Source of the DNA: Paenibacillus sp. Root444D2
Lineage (GTDB): Bacteria > Bacillota > Bacilli > Paenibacillales > NBRC-103111
DNA length: 64,000 nucleotides
NCBI RefSeq assembly: GCF_001426375.1
Contig: NZ_LMEO01000045.1
Span: forward strand, 577,715-641,714
Reading direction: 5' to 3'
In this document: in pieces, positions 25,632 through 34,123 of the stretch
Layout: each line of letters starts with the position of its first letter
How positions within the stretch are numbered: position 1 is the first letter of the stretch
Translations under genes and position numbers: made by a program
Notes under the pieces: generated by a model
Told to the model about the DNA's origin: nothing
Database searches by the model: none
Seen by the model: the letters and a program-made list of their open reading frames with translations, nothing else

Positions 25632-26480
25632 TCATAGCTTCGCTCTTAAACTCCATAGCTCCGGGAAGAAGTGTTGGTCCAGAGCTCTTTTTAAATAAGT
25701 AACACCTGATGAGCCGCCTGTTCCTTGTTTATGACCAATAATTCTTTCCACGGTAGTCATATGATTAAAACGCCATAATTGCTGTTGACTTCCAATGTCC
25801 ACTAGTTTCTCTGCCAGCTCATATAAATCCCAATATTGCTCGACATTGCGGTAAACGGTCAGCCACGCCTCTTCTACACTGGCATTTGGTTGATAGTTTT
25901 GCGACCAATCCCTGTTAAGTGCTTCTTGATCAATAGGTAATCCACGCAATGCAAGCGCATTGATAGCCGCGTCATAAATACTTGGCTCATGAAGAGATTG
26001 CTGCATTTGCTCGTATAGATCGCTCTGATGTTGAAATACGGATAACGTATGGACATTCTTGTTGCCTAGCGCAAATTCAATCAAACGATTCTGATGAGAC
26101 TGGAACCCGGAAGATTGACCCAGTTTATCTCTAAATTCCATGTATTCGGCCGGCGTCAACGTAGAGAGGACGCTCCATGACTGTATCAATTGGTGCTGAA
26201 TTCTCGAAACACGGGACAACATTTTAAATGATGGTTCCAAATCGTTATTGCGTATACTCAGGGTTGCTGCTTTCACCTCATGTAAAATGAGCTTCATCCA
26301 TAACTCACTCGCCTGGTGGATAATGATAAAAAGCATTTCATCATGGTGATCCGAACATCTATGTTGACTAGATAAAATCTTATCCAGATGGAGATAATCC
26401 CCGTAAGACATCGCTTTGCTAAAATCTGTTTGAATTTCTTTTTCGAGCCCCATACTTTTGTTTTGTTCATTATTATTCAT
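25632..26480 (-). CDS. kynA: Tryptophan 2,3-dioxygenase
   Basis: Heme enzyme opening the indole ring of tryptophan to N-formylkynurenine. The start is the ATG at 26480 (MNNNEQNKSMGLEKE) with GAGAGGGG upstream; longer readings overlap the permease. Diagnostic segments: SYGDYLHLDKILSSQH, SDHHDEMLFIIIHQASELWM (active-site His and distal pocket), FRDKLGQSSGFQSHQNRLIE (substrate-binding Arg) and TGGSSGVTYLKRAL near the C-terminus. About 282 residues, usual for bacterial enzymes. Lies between the permease and kynB in one operon. Confidence 0.96.
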   Translation of the reverse strand: MNNNEQNKSMGLEKEIQTDFSKAMSYGDYLHLDKILSSQHRCSDHHDEMLFIIIHQASELWMKLILHEVKAATLSIRNNDLEPSFKMLSRVSRIQHQLIQSWSVLSTLTPAEYMEFRDKLGQSSGFQSHQNRLIEFALGNKNVHTLSVFQHQSDLYEQMQQSLHEPSIYDAAINALALRGLPIDQEALNRDWSQNYQPNASVEEAWLTVYRNVEQYWDLYELAEKLVDIGSQQQLWRFNHMTTVERIIGHKQGTGGSSGVTYLKRALDQHFFPELWSLRAKL

Positions 26481-26538
26481 TCTGTAACGCCCCTCTCTTC
26501 GTAAGAGAAATCCAACAGTTTGCTGCACGGCATGATGA

Positions 26539-27918
26539 TTACTTGTTCCTTTTTTTCCAAACGAAATAAGCAGCAGACAGAAACAGTAACCATGGAATCC
26601 CAAATTGAAGCATAATTTTAAAGCCTGTAAACCATGTAGAAATCATTAAACTAAGTAGAAGAACCGCTCCCAGAATCGTTAAATAAGGAAAACCAAGCAT
26701 TCTCACCGGCAAATGGCGACCACCCATTTTCTCCCACTTTCTTCTGAAAAATAAATGAGAAATGAACACCATAAGCCAAGTGAATATAGCTCCGAACATG
26801 GAAATTCCCATCATCAATGCATAGGATGAATCTGGGAGTATTGCATTAATTGCTGCGGCAATAAAAATCCCAAGTGTAGAAACAGCAAGAGCGCTGACAG
26901 GAACCCCTCTATTATTAATTTTCCCCAAAAAGGCAGGGGCATGATTACCGCGTGATAATGAGAACATCATACGTGTTGAAGCATACAGTTGACTGTTCAT
27001 TGCCGATAAAGCAGCCGTTAAAATGATAAAATTCATGATTCCAGATGCTCCTGGAACATTCAAGATTTCCATTACTTTTACGAATGGACTTTTATCGATC
27101 CCCGCTGATTTCCAAGGAACAATCATTAGCATGATACCAATTGTCAAAACATAGAAGGTAGACAAACGGAACACGGTTGATTTCAATGCTTTAGGTACGG
27201 CTACATCGGGGTCTTTTGACTCTCCAGCTGTAACCGCTATCATTTCTGTTCCCAAAAAGCTGAATAAAGAAATAAAGATAGCTACCCACATGCCCCACCA
27301 GCCAAAGGGTAAAAAACCTCCATCATTCACTAAGTTTCCGGGTCCGATATTTGACTGTCCGGATGTTCCAAATAGGATATAAGATCCAAGAAGAATAAAG
27401 CCGACAATTGCACTTATTTTTATCATAGAGAACCAATACTCAACAGTACCAAATATATGAACACTCTTGGCATTTATATAAATTAGCAAAGTGGCAAACA
27501 ATAAAATCCATACGATTTCCGGCACAGTCGGAAACCAGTATTTCATATAAACCGCTATTGCACTTACTTCTACCCCAATAGCAAGAACATTGGCAATCCA
27601 ATACGAATAACGAACAAGAAAGCCTGCCATGGGACTGATGTATTTTTCAGAAATCGTTCCAAAAGATCCCGAAGTAGGATGAGCGACCGTCATTTCCGCT
27701 AAACATCCCATTAACAACAATACGATAAATGCGCCTATTCCATAACTCAACAATACACTTGGACCGGCTGTTTTGATGGCTAGCCCGCTGCCTAGGAACA
27801 ATCCCGTCCCGATGGCACAACCCATGGCAATCATCATAAGCTGGTTTGTTTTTAAATCACGCTTTAGCCCACTCTCTATTTCATCTCCATTATTCGATTG
27901 CGTATCTTTATCTGTCAT
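26539..27918 (-). CDS. APC-family amino-acid permease in the kyn operon, probably for tryptophan or kynurenine
   Basis: Twelve-helix permease of 459 residues from the AAT branch, with MIAMGCAIGTGLFLGSG in helix one, the helix-two region GCLAEMTVAHPTSGSFGTI, and the loop TAGESKDPDVAVPKALKST. It lies between kynU and kynA on the same strand with AGGGGGATG upstream, so it most likely supplies tryptophan, or moves kynurenine or anthranilate. Substrate inferred from position alone. It is a paralogue of the permease at 14313-15728. Confidence 0.88.
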   Translation of the reverse strand: MTDKDTQSNNGDEIESGLKRDLKTNQLMMIAMGCAIGTGLFLGSGLAIKTAGPSVLLSYGIGAFIVLLLMGCLAEMTVAHPTSGSFGTISEKYISPMAGFLVRYSYWIANVLAIGVEVSAIAVYMKYWFPTVPEIVWILLFATLLIYINAKSVHIFGTVEYWFSMIKISAIVGFILLGSYILFGTSGQSNIGPGNLVNDGGFLPFGWWGMWVAIFISLFSFLGTEMIAVTAGESKDPDVAVPKALKSTVFRLSTFYVLTIGIMLMIVPWKSAGIDKSPFVKVMEILNVPGASGIMNFIILTAALSAMNSQLYASTRMMFSLSRGNHAPAFLGKINNRGVPVSALAVSTLGIFIAAAINAILPDSSYALMMGISMFGAIFTWLMVFISHLFFRRKWEKMGGRHLPVRMLGFPYLTILGAVLLLSLMISTWFTGFKIMLQFGIPWLLFLSAAYFVWKKRNK

Positions 27919-27948
27919 ATTTCATCCCCCTTTTTCGTCAAAAGGCAT

Positions 27949-29235
27949 TTATGCAACAACTTCACGTTCATTATGAAATAGTTTGTATTGTTCTTCTGCC
28001 ATGATTTTTTTGAGAATTTGTATGACTTCCCAAACTTCTGCGTAAGAAGTATACAGCGCAACCGGAGCAAGACGAATGATGTTTGGCGCTCGGAAATCCG
28101 GTATCACGCCATTTTTTTTCAAAGCCTTACAAATGCGCGCAGCTTCTCCATGCTCAAGGCTCACGTGACCTCCGCGACGTACATCTTCTCTGGGACTTCC
28201 AATGGCGAACCCATAATCTGCTAACTCATGTTCAATTAAGTTCATTAAATATTGATTGATTTGAAGAGACTTTTGGCGAATATTCGCAATACCAGCTTCT
28301 GCAATAATTTCTAAAGATCCTAGTAAAGGTGCAAGGCTTAATACGTGGGGCGTTCCAATTTGGTAGGCTCCCGCAGATTCAGCTGGTGTTAATGTATGTT
28401 CCATGTCGAATTGTTTATCTTTTCTGGACCCGAACCAGCCAGCCAATCCAGGGTTAGTTCCAAAATGTTTACGATTTACGAATAAACCGCCAACACAGCC
28501 AGGTCCGCCGTTTAAATGTTTGTAATTGCACCAATACGCGAAGTCAACATCCCATTCGCTAAACGAATGCGGGATCGCCCCGATCGAATGACATCCGTCA
28601 AATCCGATTAAAATGCCTCTTCTATGAGCTTCTGCCGTTAATCGCTTCATATCCAATATTTGACCGCTGCGATACAGAACGGTAGGTAAGATGATCAGAG
28701 CAATGTCATCGGTCATAGCCTCGATCATATCATCTTCTTCTAAAAATCGGCCATCCCGGCTTTTCACACGGATGAGATGGGTATCTGGATCGTATCCATG
28801 GGTGCGAAGTTGGCTTTGAAGAGCATAAATATCAGATGGAAACGTTAGTTCATCTGCCAAAATTTTGGTACGTGTCCCTTGAGGCTTATAAAAAGTAGCA
28901 ACAAGTTGATGTAAATTTATAGTCGTGGAACCGGTTACAATAACTTCATTAGGAAAAGCTCCTACTAACGGTGCACTCATCTCGCCTAATTTCTCCGATA
29001 AGGTAAACCATGGATGATTCCCTTGTGTCCATCCATCGATGCCATGTTCTTTCCAATCGGCTAAAGACTCCAAAAGTGTACGTTCAGCTCTTCTCGAAAG
29101 CAGCCCCAATGAATTCCCATCCATATAGATGGAATCAGGCTGTAAATAAAATTCTTCCCGAAAACGCGAAAGGTTATCCTCTATGTCCAATTGTTTTGCG
29201 AAATCTAATGTAGGTTGAAAGAAATTTGAAAGCAC
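27949..29235 (-). CDS. kynU: Kynureninase
   Basis: PLP-dependent hydrolase cleaving kynurenine to anthranilate and alanine. The start is best placed at the GTG at 29235, 8 bases from GAAGGGG; an upstream ATG (29265) precedes that site. Signatures: YMDGNSLGLLSRRAE, WTQGNHPWFTLSEKLGE, HSIGAIPHSFSEWDVDFAYW, and the Schiff-base lysine in WCNYKHLNGGPGCVGG. Length 428 is normal. First gene of the operon kynU-permease-kynA-kynB, divergent from a TetR regulator. With anthranilate as product, tryptophan could feed degradation or signalling molecules. Confidence 0.96.
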   Translation of the reverse strand: MLSNFFQPTLDFAKQLDIEDNLSRFREEFYLQPDSIYMDGNSLGLLSRRAERTLLESLADWKEHGIDGWTQGNHPWFTLSEKLGEMSAPLVGAFPNEVIVTGSTTINLHQLVATFYKPQGTRTKILADELTFPSDIYALQSQLRTHGYDPDTHLIRVKSRDGRFLEEDDMIEAMTDDIALIILPTVLYRSGQILDMKRLTAEAHRRGILIGFDGCHSIGAIPHSFSEWDVDFAYWCNYKHLNGGPGCVGGLFVNRKHFGTNPGLAGWFGSRKDKQFDMEHTLTPAESAGAYQIGTPHVLSLAPLLGSLEIIAEAGIANIRQKSLQINQYLMNLIEHELADYGFAIGSPREDVRRGGHVSLEHGEAARICKALKKNGVIPDFRAPNIIRLAPVALYTSYAEVWEVIQILKKIMAEEQYKLFHNEREVVA

Positions 29236-29293
29236 TGTATCATCCCCTTCTTTATTTAAAATCACTTTTCTAGGGACATCATATCAATGAATA

Positions 29294-29306
29294 TGACATG
29301 GCGTCA
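29294..29306. promoter_or_regulatory. Candidate TetR operator between kynU and the TetR gene
   Basis: TGAC-ATGGC-GTCA is an inverted repeat with A/T-rich arms (ATA on one side, AATAT on the other), centred about 65 bp upstream of kynU and about 100 bp upstream of the regulator. TetR regulators commonly bind such sites between divergent genes. Support is modest. Confidence 0.4.
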
Positions 29307-29401
29307 ATATTATTATCCAGACGATTCAATCTAAACAAATCTTTCCTTTTCAGAGAAATCCTTATATCCTAGAAGATAATTATTAAAAGGGGGGAATTGG
29401 A

Positions 29402-30016
29402 ATGAGCAATGACAAAATAGGGGATAAACGACATTTACGCTCAGCAGTGACACGTCAAAAGTTATTGGAAGCTGCAAGGGAAGTTTTTCTAGACGATGGT
29501 TTTCAAAAAGCGACGATTTCTCAAATGATCAAAAAAGCAAACATTGGGTACGGAACAGCCTATGTTCATTTTGAAGGAAAAGAGGATCTTCTTTGCGTAT
29601 TAATGGAGAATGTCATGGCTCAGTTTTATGAAATTGCCGAGATCTCCTTCTTCCCGAAATCGAAAGACGAAGCAGAGCAAATCATAAAAAAACAAACCCA
29701 TGATTTTTTAAAAATGGCAGAGGCAGAACGTAATATGATGCAAATCTTCGAGCAGGCTATTGGGGTATCCTCTGTTATTTCGGATAAGTGGAAGGCAATT
29801 CGTGAAAAGTTTATTCATCGAATATCTATGGATATTGCCTATTCACAGCAAAATGGGCTAGCCAGAGCTGAATTAAACTATGAAATTGTTGCACGAGGTT
29901 GGTTTTTCACGAATGAAATGTATCTTTGGGAAATTGTTCGAAACGAACATCATCGTTCTGTAGAAGAGATTGCTAATACAATCACATCTCTTTACACGAC
30001 AGGTCTTTATCTATGA
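29402..30016 (+). CDS. TetR-family transcriptional regulator, probable kyn repressor
   Basis: Regulator of 204 residues with an N-terminal TetR helix-turn-helix (about 15-60): VTRQKLLEAAREVFLDDGFQ, ATISQMIKKANIGYGTAYVHF. The C-terminal helical domain should bind an effector. Start preceded by AAAGGGGGG. Divergent from kynU across a short region with an inverted repeat, so it probably represses the kyn operon and releases on binding tryptophan, kynurenine or a related compound. Effector not predictable from sequence. Confidence 0.9.
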   Translation: MSNDKIGDKRHLRSAVTRQKLLEAAREVFLDDGFQKATISQMIKKANIGYGTAYVHFEGKEDLLCVLMENVMAQFYEIAEISFFPKSKDEAEQIIKKQTHDFLKMAEAERNMMQIFEQAIGVSSVISDKWKAIREKFIHRISMDIAYSQQNGLARAELNYEIVARGWFFTNEMYLWEIVRNEHHRSVEEIANTITSLYTTGLYL

Positions 30017-30040
30017 CTATATTTGTATAGGTGAAACTCA

Positions 30041-30079
30041 GAGAAGGCAGATGAATGGTTACATTCGACCTGCCTTCTC
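30041..30079. terminator. Hairpin between convergent TetR and ltrA genes
   Basis: GAGAAGGCAG and CTGCCTTCTC form a perfect 10-bp stem around a 19-base loop. Only short T runs follow on either strand, so it may terminate both convergent transcripts weakly. Confidence 0.55.
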
Positions 30080-30137
30080 CTCATCATATGCTTGGCTTCG
30101 ATTCCGCGCTTGTGTGTTCTTCAGTTTTAAAAGATTG

Positions 30138-31226
30138 TTAAGTCGTTAATTTGGCGTACACGATAAAAAATACCATCATTTCTCCGATGATTGCATAATT
30201 AGGTACATGAAAAGCCAAGTCCAACGCCATAAAACATCCAATTATTCCTAATAAAATCCCCAAATGATAGTGCTTCAAGGGTAGGTGTTTATGTCTATAT
30301 CGATAGAAAACAAGATATGTAGAGAAAAAATAAAGCAGTACGGATCCAAAAATAAAACCCAACATGAAAAAATAATTGAGTTGTTCCTTAAATAACAATT
30401 GGATCGAAGCAGCTATCGAACTCATGGATAAATAAATGAATAGATGGCCATAAATAATCGTTTGACCGGCAGTTTGTATTTCTTTGCTCACTTTCCGTTC
30501 AATATGATCAAAATATTGCCACCACAAAGCAATAACTAATATACATGTAAATGAGGCAAACAAAATGGATGGCAATGTCCAATCACTTGACTGCAAAACA
30601 GCAAGTATACTGATCACTGATTCACCAAGAAGAATAAGTGTAAACAATGCAAAGCGTTCCAATAAGTGATGGGTATGTATGGGGGTTTTTATTAGGTACC
30701 GTCGGCCGATTAACGGCAGCAAAATATCTACAACAATTCCCGCATATAGAATCGCGTATCGGATCCATGAATCAAAGAATAGCGAACAGGAAGATATCAA
30801 TATTCCGATCCAAAAGCGAGTCCCCAAGTATTTAGCGGTCTTTTGTTGATGTGTGCCTGTTGCTTTGTGTACCGTAAGATATTGAATAGCTGTCAGTGCT
30901 CTCGAACCAATATAGCCTACAAAGAAGGGAATATAGAAGTGATCAAAATTAACAGATAGGCTTGCAGTCATAATTAAAACAAAAAATAGTTGTAGGAACA
31001 TGAATATCCTATGAGTAACGATATCTTGACCAAAACGATTATTAAAGAGTGTTTGTCCCACCCACGCCCACCAGATTGGAATGAAAATTAAAACAAATTT
31101 GGTTAAGTATTCAATGGAAATGCTCCCATGATCGACATGCAGCAAGACGTGGTTCGCTTTTGATACGGCTGCTACAAAAAGTAGATCGTAAAAAAGCTCC
31201 AACCAAGTTACTTTTTTCTCAACCAT
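30138..31226 (-). CDS. LtrA family membrane protein
   Basis: Polytopic membrane protein of the low-temperature-requirement A family (function unknown; named from Listeria). Start placed at the ATG at 31226, 10 bases from AAAGGGAG; an ATG at 31262 is also in frame. The family opening is EKKVTWLELFYDLLFVAAVSK, followed by about ten hydrophobic helices and the conserved loop HLLERFALFTLILLGESVI around residue 190. The LELFYDL and ERFALFTLILLGES motifs make the family assignment firm. About 80 bases after the GAPDH-like gene; could be the tail of that operon. Confidence 0.85.
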   Translation of the reverse strand: MVEKKVTWLELFYDLLFVAAVSKANHVLLHVDHGSISIEYLTKFVLIFIPIWWAWVGQTLFNNRFGQDIVTHRIFMFLQLFFVLIMTASLSVNFDHFYIPFFVGYIGSRALTAIQYLTVHKATGTHQQKTAKYLGTRFWIGILISSCSLFFDSWIRYAILYAGIVVDILLPLIGRRYLIKTPIHTHHLLERFALFTLILLGESVISILAVLQSSDWTLPSILFASFTCILVIALWWQYFDHIERKVSKEIQTAGQTIIYGHLFIYLSMSSIAASIQLLFKEQLNYFFMLGFIFGSVLLYFFSTYLVFYRYRHKHLPLKHYHLGILLGIIGCFMALDLAFHVPNYAIIGEMMVFFIVYAKLTT

Positions 31227-31343
31227 AGCTTCAAAACTCCCTTTATTTGACTTCATATTCACTAATAAATGAGGTAAAGGACTATCGGTAATGTTCGATA
31301 GCCCTAAATATATAAAAAATTAAATTTCAATATATTCGCAATT

Positions 31344-32342
31344 TTACTTATTTACTAGATAAGCCGCTACTTCAGCTAATCGTGAAGCGTAACCCCATTC
31401 GTTATCGTACCATGTTGCAATGGACAGCAGTTCGCCCTGTACTTGAGTCAATGGAAGGTCAATGATAGAGGAATGGGAATCGCCTACGATACGAGAAGAG
31501 GCCCATTCGCCTTCTAAAATATCCAAGACTCCCTTCAACTGACCATCTGTAGCGGCACTACGGAAAATATCATTTACCTGCTGCACCGTACATGGTTTTT
31601 CCGTAACAAGGTTTAATTCAGCAATACTTCCGGTACGAGTTGGAATTCGGTATGCCTTACCCGTAATCTGTAAATCGTTCCATATGAATTTAAGGGCTTT
31701 TGCGGCTCCAGATGAAGAAGGAATGATATTTTCCGCAGCGGCCCACGAATCCCGTCGATCCTTCATAGGCTGATCCGTTAGCGATTGCGTGTTTGTATAG
31801 GAATGGACGGTCGAGAATAGACCATACTTGATCCCGAAGTTTTCTCTTACGATTTTGACGACAGGAGCTAATGCATTCGTCGTACAACTAGCCATACTAA
31901 TGATTTTGTGCTTCTCCGGATCGAAACTATCCAGATTTATTCCTTTAAGTAATACAGCATCACAATCTTCAAGGCTCTTGCTAGGTCCGCTAACCAGTAC
32001 TCGATTTGCACCACGATCCAAATGAATTTGAGCAATAGCGCGGGTAACGGCTCGGCCTGTGCAGTCGATTACCAGATCCACATCCAAGGCCTTCCAATCC
32101 GGAACTTCTTTAGACGAATTGATAAACTGAATTTCTCGTCCGCCGATAACCATTAGACCATCCCGTCCGGAGACAGCTTCGGGCCAGCGTTTATAGTTAG
32201 TATCCACTTCGAAAAGAGCGGCAAGCGTCGCTTCATCTTTAATATCTGAAATGGAAACCGGAACGAAAAGTTGATCCTGCAAAGCGACTCTTAATAATTG
32301 CCTTCCAATACGCCCAAATCCGAATATTCCTATTTTGCCCAT
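31344..32342 (-). CDS. Glyceraldehyde-3-phosphate dehydrogenase family protein, divergent
   Basis: NAD(P)-dependent GAPDH-family enzyme of 332 residues. The start is the ATG at 32342 (MGKIGIFGFGRIGRQ) with GGAGG. Catalytic Cys in SMASCTTNALAPVVKI and His in FSTVHSYTNTQSL are present, as is the C-terminal WYDNEWGYASR. Differences from housekeeping GapA: the second motif cysteine is Ala (CTTNA), and the S-loop and P-site regions diverge. It is therefore likely a specialised enzyme rather than the glycolytic one. Related stand-alone GAPDHs act in arsenate resistance with ArsJ, but no ArsJ is seen here. It lies in an operon-like run with pirin and stress genes. Confidence 0.82.
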   Translation of the reverse strand: MGKIGIFGFGRIGRQLLRVALQDQLFVPVSISDIKDEATLAALFEVDTNYKRWPEAVSGRDGLMVIGGREIQFINSSKEVPDWKALDVDLVIDCTGRAVTRAIAQIHLDRGANRVLVSGPSKSLEDCDAVLLKGINLDSFDPEKHKIISMASCTTNALAPVVKIVRENFGIKYGLFSTVHSYTNTQSLTDQPMKDRRDSWAAAENIIPSSSGAAKALKFIWNDLQITGKAYRIPTRTGSIAELNLVTEKPCTVQQVNDIFRSAATDGQLKGVLDILEGEWASSRIVGDSHSSIIDLPLTQVQGELLSIATWYDNEWGYASRLAEVAAYLVNK

Positions 32343-32391
32343 AATTAACCTCCATAGAATGTTAAATAAAATTTTCTTAGCCATCGATGAT

Positions 32392-32718
32392 TTAAATGCC
32401 AAATTCATCCGGGATATATTCGATCCGAGACTCGGCCAAAATAGTAATCTGCTTAAGCTGATCGTCGTACGTGACAGGACCTTCTTTCACATAAAACCAA
32501 ATTTTTTTCGCAGGTTGATCATCATATTCCCGAAATAGAAACACATTCAATTCCTGTTTCCAACGGACAATCTCGTGAATATCCACGTCCTGTGTAATGA
32601 TTAAAGTAATTCTCCACCCCTGACCCATACGTGTCACCGAATATTCCATGGGTTGTTGTTCGGTATGAATAAATGTTCTACCTCCAACCGAATGCCTAAC
32701 CACAAGTACCTCTTTCAT
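32392..32718 (-). CDS. Uncharacterised 108-residue protein
   Basis: I do not recognise this protein. It starts MKEVLVVRHSVGGRTFIHTE after a good AGGAGGG site and ends IPDEFGI. Composition is soluble, without membrane segments or cysteines; alternating hydrophobic residues (WRITLIITQ, KIWFYVKEG) suggest a mostly beta fold. It lies 20 bases after pirin and 49 bases before the GAPDH-like gene on the same strand, so it is probably co-transcribed with them and may serve the same stress response. Confidence 0.75.
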   Translation of the reverse strand: MKEVLVVRHSVGGRTFIHTEQQPMEYSVTRMGQGWRITLIITQDVDIHEIVRWKQELNVFLFREYDDQPAKKIWFYVKEGPVTYDDQLKQITILAESRIEYIPDEFGI

Positions 32719-32738
32719 ACAAACCCTCCTATTCGTTC

Positions 32739-33437
32739 TTATGGAAGGTCAATCAGCATTAGAAATGCATCTTCCTCCGCCATGATGCCGAGCTGAGCCA
32801 AAGATTCGATTCGAGCCGTATCTCCTTCACCTAACCGAGTATCATTTACAGTGAGTCGTCCCTCAATGACGAAAATAAATATCCGGCGTCCCTCTTCCTG
32901 CCGAAAGGTAATCTTTTTATCTCTATCCAACCTGCATAAATAGAGAGTTAGGTCTTGATGGATTTTAACAATCTGCTCTGATCCCTGCGGATCAACGATC
33001 GGGAGCAAGGCATTCTTTAACTTCTCTGAATTGTACCTGCGAGTTTCATAGGAAGGATCTAATCCCCGTTCCTTTGGCATGAACCACAATTGAAGAATTC
33101 TCATCGGCTCATCCTGCGAAGCGTTGTATTCAGCATGAACAACTCCGGATCCCGCGCTCATTCGCTGCACTTCCCCAGCTTTCGTTACTTCCGTGTTGCC
33201 CAAATTGTCCTCATGACGGGCGGATCCTGAAAGTACGATTGTTACGATCTCCATATCACTATGCGGGTGGGCACCAAATCCTTTGCTAGGATCTACGTCA
33301 TCGTCATTGCATACTCGCAAAACCCCAAATTCGGTGTTATTGGGATCATAGTAATTGCCGAACGAGAAGCTTAAACGGCTGCGCAGCCATCCATGATCTA
33401 CGCTAAACCGGGAGTCTGCCGGGAATACCTGGATCAT
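32739..33437 (-). CDS. Pirin family bicupin (YhhW-like)
   Basis: Cupin protein of 232 residues. The metal-binding motif of the N-terminal cupin is intact: GFGAHPHSDMEIVTIVLSG (two His) with RMSAGSGVVHAEYNAS (His and Glu). Some relatives (E. coli YhhW) have quercetin 2,3-dioxygenase activity, and the family is linked to oxidative and electrophile stress. Start preceded by AAGGAG. Downstream of a nitroreductase scar and the YjdI/YjdJ pair in the same orientation, so part of the run that begins with the dioxygenase at 35067. Confidence 0.9.
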   Translation of the reverse strand: MIQVFPADSRFSVDHGWLRSRLSFSFGNYYDPNNTEFGVLRVCNDDDVDPSKGFGAHPHSDMEIVTIVLSGSARHEDNLGNTEVTKAGEVQRMSAGSGVVHAEYNASQDEPMRILQLWFMPKERGLDPSYETRRYNSEKLKNALLPIVDPQGSEQIVKIHQDLTLYLCRLDRDKKITFRQEEGRRIFIFVIEGRLTVNDTRLGEGDTARIESLAQLGIMAEEDAFLMLIDLP

Positions 33438-33457
33438 TTTAGAACTCTCCTTATCAG

Positions 33458-33574
33458 CTATTTAAATTGATTAAGACTAACAAACTCACGAACAGGTTTG
33501 CGATAACCTTGAGGCCGCTGTTTGGACGTATCTCCCTTACCTATTGCAACCAATAAGATAGGCACAATCGTCAA
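33458..33574 (-). pseudogene. C-terminal remnant of an NAD(P)H nitroreductase
   Basis: Minus-strand reading gives VPILLVAIGKGDTSKQRPQG, then YRKPVREFVSLNQFK and a stop at 33458. This matches the end of FMN nitroreductases of the YodC/MhqN type (pattern PxxLVAIGKxxxxxxRxYRKPxxEFV). Only about the last 38 residues of around 200 remain. In B. subtilis nitroreductase MhqN is encoded with dioxygenase MhqO, so the scar supports the view that this operon is an mhq-like electrophile-resistance cluster that has lost one gene. Confidence 0.75.
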
Positions 33575-33608
33575 ATGAACTCACTCCTCTCGCGAAAAAG
33601 CATCAAAA

Positions 33609-33884
33609 TTATTTTAATAATACGTCATCATAATCTTGATGTTGGTCAAACTGACTTTTGGTGAAAGGACATAGTGGCATAATCTTTAACCTTTCCTTCC
33701 GAGCAAACTCGACTACGCGCCTAACTAATTCTTGTCCTACCCCTTGTCCTCGCAGATGATCGGAAACAAACGTGTGATCTACGATTATAATTCCATTCCC
33801 AGATGGAACATAATGTATTTCTGCATCCCTCTTATCCTGATCTCCTACATAAAAACTGTTCGTATCTTTATTAATTTCAATCAT
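33609..33884 (-). CDS. YjdJ-like small GNAT acetyltransferase
   Basis: Small acetyl-CoA-dependent acetyltransferase-like protein of about 91 residues (PF14542 family). Start chosen at the ATG at 33884 (MIEINKDTNSFYVGD) with GGGG about 10 bases upstream. Motif: DHTFVSDHLRGQGVGQELVR, the acetyl-CoA-binding RGxGxG loop, followed by KIMPLCPFTKSQF. The preceding gene is a YjdI-like ferredoxin, and the yjdI-yjdJ pair is conserved in many bacteria, including E. coli. Substrate unknown. Confidence 0.85.
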   Translation of the reverse strand: MIEINKDTNSFYVGDQDKRDAEIHYVPSGNGIIIVDHTFVSDHLRGQGVGQELVRRVVEFARKERLKIMPLCPFTKSQFDQHQDYDDVLLK

Positions 33885-33898
33885 TATTGTTACCCCAT

Positions 33899-34123
33899 TC
33901 ATGCTTGATGATCTTTTCTTATATATTGCAAAGCACCGCTTGGGCATTTATCGATAAGATCTGCGATTTTGTCAGCCGTTTCTCCATCTGCTTGAATCCA
34001 TGGTTTCTTTTTAACGTTGAACACTCCTGGTAACCCTCTCACGCAATTTGCCGAATGACCGCATTTTCCAGAGTGAAATAAAACATCAATATCTTTCCCT
34101 TTATATATTTTGAATTCTTTCAT
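33899..34123 (-). CDS. YjdI-like divergent 4Fe-4S mono-cluster protein
   Basis: Ferredoxin-like protein of 74 residues (PF06902 family) with cysteines at GKCGHSANCVRGLPGVF and DKCPSGALQYI, which should bind one iron-sulfur cluster. Its ATG overlaps the stop of the upstream dioxygenase (ATGA), so translation is coupled to it. The next gene is the YjdJ-like acetyltransferase, the usual partner. Electron-transfer partner unknown. Confidence 0.88.
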   Translation of the reverse strand: MKEFKIYKGKDIDVLFHSGKCGHSANCVRGLPGVFNVKKKPWIQADGETADKIADLIDKCPSGALQYIRKDHQA

